NCBI GenBank assembly: GCA_025456495.1
Contig: JALOKO010000104.1
Location: 1 to 9,324 of the forward strand
From: Bryobacterales bacterium
GTDB lineage: Bacteria; Acidobacteriota; Terriglobia; Bryobacterales; Bryobacteraceae
Length of the DNA: 9,324 bases
Direction: 5' to 3'
Below are positions 1 through 5,792 of this stretch, in pieces (positions within the stretch are counted from its first letter, which is position 1; each line of letters opens with the position of its first letter). The position numbers and the translations under genes are program-made. The notes under the pieces were generated by a model that searched no databases, had not been told where the DNA came from, and worked only from the letters and a program-made list of their open reading frames with translations.

Positions 1-1649
1 TTCAGCCGCGCCTCGTCCACGCGTCCGGCGCGGGTCAGCGCTTCCACCAGCCAGAAACTGCAGATGCTGAAGGTGCCTTCTTTCCCGCTTAGCCCATCGC
101 CCGCCCCTTTGCCGATGGCGTAGCGATGCACCAGACTGCCGAAGCTGAGCTCGTCCACAATACGGTCAATCGTGCCCAGCATGCGAGGGTCGCGCGGCGA
201 GCAGAACTGCACCAGCGGCATCATCAGGTTGCTGGCGTCCATGGCGTCGGTGCCGTAGTGCTGCACGAAGCTGTTGATGGTACGGTTGTAGCCGCGGGTC
301 ATGATGGTCTGGTAGATTTCGTCGTGCGTGCGGCGCACATTCACAAAGTCAATCGGCAGCCCGTACTTCAGCGCCATGCGCAGCGCGCGGTCCAAGGCCA
401 CCCAACACTGCAGCTTGGAATAGACGAATTGCTGGCGGCCTCCGCGCACTTCCCAGATGCCGTCGTCGGGGCGCTGCCAGTTGGCCATCACGAAATCCAA
501 CATCTTCAGCACGTGCCGCCAAAGGTCGTACGAGATGCGGGTGTGGTACTTGTCGAAAAGATAAATCGAGTCAATCAGTGCGCCATAAATATCCAGTTGG
601 AACTGGTTGGCCGCCAGATTGCCAATGCGCACCGGTTTGGAATTGCGATAGCCGCTGAGGTGGTCCAGATGAACCTCTGGCGCGTGATGGCGCCCGTCAA
701 TCAGGTACAGCACCTGCAGCGGGCCGTCCTCGCTATCCTCCTCGCGGATCCTGTTCTGCAGCCAGCCCATGAACTGCTCAGCCTCGCTGGAAAAGCCCAG
801 ACGGATGAGGGCATACACCGTGAAGGCAGCGTCGCGAATCCAGGTATAGCGGTAGTCCCAATTGCGTTCGCCGCCAATTTCTTCGGGCAGGCTGGTGGTG
901 GGCGCGGCCACGATAGCGCCGGTTGGCCGGTACGTCAGCAGCTTCAGCACCAGCGCGGAACGCTCCACCATCTCGCGCCATCGCCCCTTGTACTGCGATT
1001 TCGATAGCCAGTTGCGCCAGTAGCTGATGGTGTCCATCAGGCTCTCTTCCGGGTCAGCCAGTTCCTCTGTAAGGCCGTTGCTGCCGCCCTCCTGATGACG
1101 GAGCACAAAGGTGACGCACTGCCCGGCCTGCAGTTCAAAGTTGGCCACCACCCGTTGCCCATCAGAGCTGAATTCAACCGGGCAGATAAGGCTAAGGCGA
1201 GTGCCTTCTGACTCGAACACGACGCCGTTCCGCGTGGGCGTGACGGTGTGCTTGACGCGCGCGTAATCGAAGGCCGGCACACACTCCATGCGGAAGCGCA
1301 TGTGGCCGCGCAGCACCCTCACCATGCGGACGATCTCATGCCGCTGCTTACGGCCGGGACGGTCCGGGTTGATGGGCATGAAGTCAGTGAGTTCGGCAAG
1401 GGCGTCGTGCCCCAGAAAGCGGGTCAGCAGAACATTGGTTTCGGGCAGGTACATCTGCTTGCGCCGCTCACACTCCACTGAGGCGATCTTGAAATAGCCG
1501 CCAATGCGGTCATCTAGAATGCGGGCGAAGACGCTGGGCGAATCGAAGTCAGGAAGGCAGCACCAGTCAATGGAGCCATCCACACCTACCAGGGCCACCG
1601 AGTGAAGGTCGCCAATGACACCGTAGGATTCAATGGGTAAATAGGGCAT
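1..1649 (-). CDS. GH15 family glycoside hydrolase (glucoamylase/trehalase type), C-terminus beyond window
   Basis: This frame is open from an ATG at 1649 to the left edge and encodes about 549 residues. It opens with MPYLPIESYGVIGDLHS and then DGSIDWCCLPDFDSPSVFA, the typical start of bacterial GH15 enzymes that cleave terminal alpha-linked glucose from starch-type glucans or from trehalose. The N-terminal part (about 1-220) is the beta-sandwich. The (alpha/alpha)6 barrel follows, with GERNWDYRYTWIRDA at 260-274 and DDGIWEVRG around 395-403, where Glu400 is the likely general acid. GKEGTFSICSFWL at 522-534 is a conserved late-barrel motif. Family members are about 600 residues, so some 50 are missing through the window edge. 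The second catalytic Glu, expected just ahead of the family's LGNFPQAFSH-like segment, would lie beyond the edge. There is no signal peptide, so the enzyme is probably cytosolic and may act on storage glycogen or trehalose. No good Shine-Dalgarno precedes the ATG; the start rests on the conserved N-terminus. Glucoamylase and trehalase activity cannot be separated from sequence. Confidence 0.93.
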   Translation of the reverse strand, partial: MPYLPIESYGVIGDLHSVALVGVDGSIDWCCLPDFDSPSVFARILDDRIGGYFKIASVECERRKQMYLPETNVLLTRFLGHDALAELTDFMPINPDRPGRKQRHEIVRMVRVLRGHMRFRMECVPAFDYARVKHTVTPTRNGVVFESEGTRLSLICPVEFSSDGQRVVANFELQAGQCVTFVLRHQEGGSNGLTEELADPEESLMDTISYWRNWLSKSQYKGRWREMVERSALVLKLLTYRPTGAIVAAPTTSLPEEIGGERNWDYRYTWIRDAAFTVYALIRLGFSSEAEQFMGWLQNRIREEDSEDGPLQVLYLIDGRHHAPEVHLDHLSGYRNSKPVRIGNLAANQFQLDIYGALIDSIYLFDKYHTRISYDLWRHVLKMLDFVMANWQRPDDGIWEVRGGRQQFVYSKLQCWVALDRALRMALKYGLPIDFVNVRRTHDEIYQTIMTRGYNRTINSFVQHYGTDAMDASNLMMPLVQFCSPRDPRMLGTIDRIVDELSFGSLVHRYAIGKGAGDGLSGKEGTFSICSFWLVEALTRAGRVDEARL

Positions 1650-1807
1650 GGCAGTGATTCAGCGGACACGCGAAGCCGCCTGTATTGCAGACGCTACCCG
1701 GCATACATGTGTTTCGCCGCCTCCGCCAGCATGGCCGGGCCGCGCACATCAGCTGAACGCCGGGATGCCATCATGATACGTTGTACAGGGAACGGAGGCT
1801 GAGGACA
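1650..1807. promoter_or_regulatory. Divergent intergenic region between the GH15 gene and the oxidoreductase gene
   Basis: This is the only sizeable non-coding gap in the window, and it must hold the promoters of the GH15 gene (leftward) and of the oxidoreductase-pxpA pair (rightward). I see no convincing -35/-10 pair on either strand. TGATAC at 1774-1779 is a possible plus-strand -10 but has no good -35 partner. ATCATGAT at 1770-1777 is an 8-base perfect palindrome and could be a small operator half, but it is short enough to be chance. Promoter function is inferred from gene orientation. Confidence 0.45.
1794..1798 (+). promoter_or_regulatory. Ribosome binding site of the Gfo/Idh/MocA gene
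   Basis: GGAGG lies 9 bases ahead of the ATG at 1808. It supports that ATG over an in-frame TTG at 1781, which would add nine residues in front of the Tat signal and would place this GGAGG inside the coding sequence. Confidence 0.75.
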
Positions 1808-3160
1808 ATGACATCGACGGATCGGCGGAGATTCCTGGCTGCGGCCGCGACGGCGGCTGCTGCTCCCGCGGTGCTGGCCCAACGCGCGGCCAGTGACGTG
1901 GTGAACCTGGCGGTGGTGGGTATCCACGGGCGCGGGCAGGCGCACATTGAGGAATTCGCCAGGATACCGAACGTGAAAATCGTGGCCTTGTGCGATGTCG
2001 ATACGCGGTTGTTCCCCGCCGCAGTGGGCAAGGTGGAGCGCTTGCAGGGGCATCGCCCCGATACCTTTGAGGACATCCGCAAGATGCTGGAGCGTCCGGA
2101 TATCCACGCGGTTTCCATCGCCACCCCGGATTACTGGCACGCCTTGATGACCATCTGGGCCTGTCAGGCAGGCAAGGACGTCTACGTCGAAAAGCCCGTT
2201 TCGTTCACCGTGCTGGAAGGCCGCCGCATGGTGCAGGCCGCTCGCAAATACAATCGCATCGTGCAGGCTGGCTTGAACCGCCGCAGTGACCCGAAGGTGC
2301 GCGACGCGGTGCGCTTTGCGCAGGCGGGTGGATTGGGCAAGGTGTATCGTGGCCGCATGGAACTGGTGAAGCCGCGAGCCAGCATTGGCCGCATGCAGGA
2401 ACAGTCCGTGCCGCAAGGCGTGAACTGGGATTTGTATCTGGGTCCCACCCCGATGAAGGCTTTCCAGGTGAACCAGTTTCACTATGGCTGGCACTTCTTC
2501 TGGGACACCTCCACCACCGACGTCGGCAACACGGGGGTGCATCATCTGGACGTCATCCGCTGGGCGCGCAACGTCAGGACGCATCCAACTGAGGTCTACT
2601 GCACGGGCGGCTATTACGTGCATGAGAGTGACCAACAGGTGCCGAACTTCCAGAGCGGCGCCTTCACTTACGCCGATGGTTCAGTAGTTGACTTTGAAGC
2701 ACTGAACCTTTTCAGCCCGGACACCCGGGGAACCGATCTTCTGTATACAACCGATGGCTACATCACCAGCAACAACGGCTGGAAGGCCATGCGCGGCAAG
2801 TTCTCGTTCCGCAATACCCCGGATGTCGGGGAGGATGGCGTGGATGAACGGACGACGCGTTCCGGCTTTCCGCGCACGGGCTACGAAGAAGTGCCTATTC
2901 CTTCCTCAGGGGAGGCCCCGATGAGCCACTTCGACAACTTCATTCGCGCTGTCCGCAGCCGTCGCGTGGCTGACTTGCACTGCGACATCGAGGAGGGCCA
3001 CATCTCCACGACGCTGGCGCACCTTGCCAACATTTCGTACCGCTTGAAGCGCGCATTGAAGTTTGACCCTGCAACCGAACAGTTCGTTGGCGACGCGGAG
3101 GCGAACGCGATGTTGACCCGCAAGTATCGTGAACCCTACGCGCTGCCAGAGCAGGTGTAG
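1808..3160 (+). CDS. Tat-signal Gfo/Idh/MocA family oxidoreductase
   Basis: This is a 450-residue NAD(P)-dependent sugar or polyol dehydrogenase-like protein. The N-terminus has a twin-arginine signal: DRRRFL at 5-10, an alanine-rich core, and a probable cleavage after AVLA (residue 24), so export in folded form with its cofactor is likely. The Rossmann domain follows, with GIHGRG at 38-43, CDVD at 62-65, ATPDYWHAL at 105-113 and the family hallmark EKP at 128-130. The C-terminal domain has the GVHHLDVIRWA segment that carries the catalytic-site His/Asp of the family. The length matches the exported Gfo/Idh/MocA proteins expanded in Acidobacteriota and Planctomycetota, which are often predicted to act on sugars or glycans. 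The start at 1808 is chosen on its GGAGG and because it puts the Tat motif at the very N-terminus. It probably forms an operon with pxpA, 20 bases downstream. The substrate cannot be predicted; some members catalyse redox-neutral glycosidase-like or epimerisation chemistry. Confidence 0.9.
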   Translation: MTSTDRRRFLAAAATAAAAPAVLAQRAASDVVNLAVVGIHGRGQAHIEEFARIPNVKIVALCDVDTRLFPAAVGKVERLQGHRPDTFEDIRKMLERPDIHAVSIATPDYWHALMTIWACQAGKDVYVEKPVSFTVLEGRRMVQAARKYNRIVQAGLNRRSDPKVRDAVRFAQAGGLGKVYRGRMELVKPRASIGRMQEQSVPQGVNWDLYLGPTPMKAFQVNQFHYGWHFFWDTSTTDVGNTGVHHLDVIRWARNVRTHPTEVYCTGGYYVHESDQQVPNFQSGAFTYADGSVVDFEALNLFSPDTRGTDLLYTTDGYITSNNGWKAMRGKFSFRNTPDVGEDGVDERTTRSGFPRTGYEEVPIPSSGEAPMSHFDNFIRAVRSRRVADLHCDIEEGHISTTLAHLANISYRLKRALKFDPATEQFVGDAEANAMLTRKYREPYALPEQV

Positions 3161-3180
3161 CCCGCGGGGCAGGCGGTTCG

Positions 3181-3969
3181 ATGCGCTCCCTTGACCTCAA
3201 CTGCGACATGGCCGAGCTGCCGGAACTGGCGGCCAACGGAGTGCAGGATGCGCTGCTGGCGCTGGTGAGTTCGGTCAGTCTTGCCTGCGGCGCCCACGCG
3301 GGGGATGCGAGTCTGCTGCGGGGTACGATGCGCGCGGCGGCTGGGCGCGGGGTGCGCATTGGCGCTCACCCAGGCTATCCGGACCGTCAGCAGTTCGGAC
3401 GCCTACCCATCGACATGGGGCAGGATGCGCTGTTGGAAAGCCTACGGCGGCAGTTGCGCGTGGCCGCGGAGGCGGCGGCGGAATGCGGCGTCCCCTTGCG
3501 TTACGTGAAGCCGCACGGGGCGCTCTACAACCAGGTGGCGCGCGATGCCGCACTGGCTGGGTTGCTGGCGCAGGCCATGCAGGACGAACTTCCCGGTTTG
3601 CCGGTAATGATGCTGGCTGGCTGCGCCACCGCGGGCCTGTTCCACCAGGCAGGCATTCCCATGATTGCCGAGGCCTTCGCCGACCGTCGCTACGAGGCCG
3701 ACGGCAGCCTACGCAGCCGCGCGCTTCCGGGCGCGGTGGTATCGCATCCGGATGAGGCCGCGCGCCAAGCGGTGTCGATTGCCCGTTACCACGTTGCCCA
3801 CACGGTGAATGGCCATCCGGCGCCCATCGTGGCCGATACCCTCTGCGTGCATAGCGATACGCCGGGCGCGGTGGCGCTGGCGCGCGCGGTGCGGCAGGCG
3901 CTGGAAGCAGAGGGCTTCCGCGTGGCGGCGGCTACCGTTTGGCCAGCAGCGCGTTCAAGCGCTCCATGA
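3181..3969 (+). CDS. pxpA: 5-oxoprolinase subunit PxpA (LamB/YcsF family), orphan
   Basis: This 262-residue protein of the LamB/YcsF family resembles the PxpA subunit of prokaryotic 5-oxoprolinase, which with PxpB and PxpC hydrolyses 5-oxoproline to glutamate using ATP. Family motifs are clear: DLNCDMAE at 5-12, ACGAHAGD at 35-42, GAHPGYPDR at 61-69 followed by FGR, VKPHGALYN at 109-117, EAFADRRY in the middle and LCVHSDTPG near the end. Several positions differ from the common forms: DLNCDLGE becomes DLNCDMAE, CGFHAGD becomes CGAHAGD, and CxHGD becomes CVHSD. About a dozen residues extend past the usual C-terminus, within the part that overlaps the convergent ETF alpha gene. No pxpB or pxpC is in the window; the upstream neighbour is the exported oxidoreductase. 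A purine-rich AGGCGG sits only 4 bases ahead of the ATG. The family is certain; the oxoprolinase role is inferred and depends on partner genes elsewhere. Confidence 0.88.
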   Translation: MRSLDLNCDMAELPELAANGVQDALLALVSSVSLACGAHAGDASLLRGTMRAAAGRGVRIGAHPGYPDRQQFGRLPIDMGQDALLESLRRQLRVAAEAAAECGVPLRYVKPHGALYNQVARDAALAGLLAQAMQDELPGLPVMMLAGCATAGLFHQAGIPMIAEAFADRRYEADGSLRSRALPGAVVSHPDEAARQAVSIARYHVAHTVNGHPAPIVADTLCVHSDTPGAVALARAVRQALEAEGFRVAAATVWPAARSSAP

Positions 3970-4942
3970 CGGCGAAGGCGTCCGCGACGTACACCACGTC
4001 GGCCTTGCCGCGCGCCCATCCGCAGTTGGCGTCCAGGTTCACCGCGCGACGATCCTGAACGAAGCGCCAACCCACCGCGTGTGGTTCCTCGCCATGGCAG
4101 CAGGTGGCCAGACCCTTGGGATGACGCGGCGTCGATCCGGTCTGCCCCACCTGATTCAAATGCGACAGGAAGGGCAGCACGGCGTGTCCTTCGCCGCTGA
4201 GGTCCACCAGGCTCTTGCTGCTGCCCAGTGAAGCATTGGTGTTGGCTAGCAGATCAAGAATCAGCTTGCCCGCTTGCTCAATGTGGATCGCGCCGTCCTT
4301 CTGCTTCTTGGTCCAGCCCGCGCCAGCCACCAGCAGCAACTCGGCTTCCGGCCGGATAGTTTGCGTGCTGCCCTGCGGTGCAATCATGCCCGTAACCTCA
4401 GTGCGTGGCTTCACGCTTAGCGTGAGCCGCTCAATGGCCGGTGCGTAGCCCTGGGCGCTGTACGGTGCGCGGATGCCGCCTTCCACCAGCAGGAACCATG
4501 GACGCTGCTCACGGCGGAACGTCGCTTCGATGCGCTGCCGGTAAAACCAGCGCGAGACTTCCACTTCGCCATCGACAAGAGCCACTCCGGTGAGATGCGT
4601 ATCGGCGGCCCCACCCATGCGCGCGGCCGCGCCCGGCAGGCTACGCTGCCACCGGGCGGTGCAAGGGGCAATCACCACGGCGGGCAGGGTTTCCTGAAAC
4701 AGCGCCACCGCGGCCGGGCAATCGGTGGAGTAGCGGCTGACGGCAAAGTCCGCCCCATCCAGTGCCAGCACGCGCCGCGCGCCACAGCCGGCAATCTGGG
4801 CGAGTGCCGGGTTCACATTGCCCCCCACCAGCCCCACATCGAAGGCGCAGCCAAGTGCGCGCGCCACGCTCAACGCTTCCAGTGACGCCTTGTGCAGGGC
4901 CCCGTCGCCTTCCGTATGCAGCAGAACTAGAATCGGTTCCAT
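3932..4942 (-). CDS. Electron transfer flavoprotein alpha subunit-like protein (EtfA/FixB family), divergent
   Basis: This 336-residue protein is EtfA/FixB-like. The N-terminal domain (about 1-190) starts MEPILVLLHTEGDG and has the family fold pattern, including the GARRVLALDG segment. The C-terminal FAD domain keeps QVGQTG at 264-269 and a His at 288, with exactly the usual 23-residue spacing after QVGQTG. Other near-invariant sites are changed: SGGRG becomes AGAGW (206-210), GASRAAVD becomes GSSKSLVD (240-247), GISGAIQH becomes CCHGEEPH (281-288), and INKD becomes VNLD (301-304). FAD binding is plausible, but redox properties may differ from classical ETF. The start at 4942 has GGGGA 8 bases upstream; in-frame ATGs at 4957 and 4984 are less likely, the latter lying inside the upstream gene. 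It is the last gene of the four-gene operon, 26 bases after the beta subunit gene, and overlaps pxpA tail to tail. It presumably pairs with the preceding gene product to accept electrons from the acyl-CoA dehydrogenase. Confidence 0.85.
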   Translation of the reverse strand: MEPILVLLHTEGDGALHKASLEALSVARALGCAFDVGLVGGNVNPALAQIAGCGARRVLALDGADFAVSRYSTDCPAAVALFQETLPAVVIAPCTARWQRSLPGAAARMGGAADTHLTGVALVDGEVEVSRWFYRQRIEATFRREQRPWFLLVEGGIRAPYSAQGYAPAIERLTLSVKPRTEVTGMIAPQGSTQTIRPEAELLLVAGAGWTKKQKDGAIHIEQAGKLILDLLANTNASLGSSKSLVDLSGEGHAVLPFLSHLNQVGQTGSTPRHPKGLATCCHGEEPHAVGWRFVQDRRAVNLDANCGWARGKADVVYVADAFAVMERLNALLAKR

Positions 4943-4950
4943 CGTTGCTT

Positions 4951-4955
4951 TCCCC
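4951..4955 (-). promoter_or_regulatory. Ribosome binding site of the ETF alpha-like gene
   Basis: On the minus strand this reads GGGGA, 8 bases ahead of the ATG at 4942. It selects that start over the in-frame ATG at 4957, in which the same bases would be codons. Confidence 0.55.
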
Positions 4956-4968
4956 ATCCGGTTGCGGC

Positions 4969-5775
4969 CTAGCCGCGGATCCAAGCGGCCAGTTCCGCCG
5001 CGATCTCGTCCACGCTGGCGTCCTTCACCACGCGTGTGGCGCGCTGCTGCTTGGGCAGCGTCGCGCCCGTAAACTGCAGTCCACCACTGACGCCAACAGG
5101 CCTGGCCTTCTGCAGAGCGGGCATCAGCGTCCGCATGTTCACCATGCCGGTTTGGGGACTGTTCGGCGGTTCCGGCAGATTGCCGGTGGCCCAGCCCAGC
5201 AGCGCGGGAGGTCCGCCGCAGAGCGACACCTGGTGCTTTCCGCCGTCCGTGCGTTCGTGGATCTCCAACAGGCCATCGTCACCCACGCGCAGTACGTCCA
5301 CGGCCTGAAACTGCTCAGTGATTCCAAGGCGCTCACCCACCAGGGCAAGGGTCGTTCCCGCGGCCCGGCCAGCGGATTCCCACCCGCCGAACAGCAGCAG
5401 GCGATCCCGCTGCAAGCCGGCAATTCCTTCGATGGCCTCGGCCAGCGCGTGGGCCACCTGCAGGTAGTCCGCAAAGCCACTGGCAGGCCCATCAAGAGCC
5501 ACCAGCTCAAAGCCCACCTTCTGCGCCATGGTCATCAGCACCTGCTGCAACTTCGGCTTGGGCGACATGCTCACCAGCCATACCTTGCTGCCCGGGATGG
5601 CCTTGGCCAGGTGGTCGGCTTCATAAAGCGCATGGGCTGCCCAGGGATCCAGCACGGCGGGCAGCATCATTTCGTTCTTCAGCGCGGGACCTTGCGGACC
5701 GCTGACGGGCTCCAGTGTTTGCAGAGGATCCGGCGCGACTCCGGCGCAGACAACGATGTGAAAGGGTTGGGTCAT
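4969..5775 (-). CDS. Electron transfer flavoprotein beta subunit-like protein (EtfB/FixA family), divergent
   Basis: This 268-residue protein is EtfB/FixA-like. It starts MTQPFHIVVCAGVAPDP, parallel to the usual KIxVCVKxVPD opening. LDPWAAHALYEADHL (42-56) replaces the usual INPxDxxALEEAxxL, and VWLVSMSPK (65-73) replaces VTxVSMGPP. GGWESAGRAAGTT (130-142) sits where the family has a GRQAIDGDTAQVG-type loop that holds AMP or a second FAD; both Asp and the Gln are gone. The late segment NLPEPPNSPQTGMVNMR followed by LMPALQKARP matches the acyl-CoA dehydrogenase docking region and the helix after it. The start at 5775 is chosen on this alignment; the longer frame to 5886 runs into the upstream gene. 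No good Shine-Dalgarno is visible, so translational coupling to the upstream gene (17-base gap) is likely. Family membership is supported by order with EtfA and by the preserved framework, but similarity is low at the cofactor loop. Confidence 0.82.
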   Translation of the reverse strand: MTQPFHIVVCAGVAPDPLQTLEPVSGPQGPALKNEMMLPAVLDPWAAHALYEADHLAKAIPGSKVWLVSMSPKPKLQQVLMTMAQKVGFELVALDGPASGFADYLQVAHALAEAIEGIAGLQRDRLLLFGGWESAGRAAGTTLALVGERLGITEQFQAVDVLRVGDDGLLEIHERTDGGKHQVSLCGGPPALLGWATGNLPEPPNSPQTGMVNMRTLMPALQKARPVGVSGGLQFTGATLPKQQRATRVVKDASVDEIAAELAAWIRG

Positions 5776-5792
5776 AGAGGTTGGGTCCAAGC

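Noticed and set aside
126..1007. A 293-codon plus-strand open frame opposite the GH15 gene
   Set aside because: The protein is His/Gln/Val-rich with no recognisable motif, and the opposite strand encodes clear GH15 motifs throughout. It is the usual antisense shadow of GC-rich coding sequence.
1..1649. A truncated or broken GH15 gene
   Set aside because: The reading frame is intact to the window edge and the missing C-terminal part is explained by the cut; nothing indicates a biological truncation.
1770..1777. ATCATGAT palindrome as a defined operator
   Set aside because: An 8-base palindrome is easily found by chance and no second copy or known regulator site supports it; it is mentioned only within the intergenic region.
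1694..2635. A 313-codon minus-strand open frame opposite the oxidoreductase gene
   Set aside because: The plus strand encodes the Tat signal, Rossmann and EKP motifs in the same bases; the antisense product resembles no protein family.
3932..5775. Calling the ETF pair an electron-bifurcating FixAB
   Set aside because: Linkage to an ETF-QO/FixC-like protein with a ferredoxin tail suggests it, but the beta-subunit loop that would hold the bifurcating FAD is replaced and no nif genes are in view. I leave the mechanism open.
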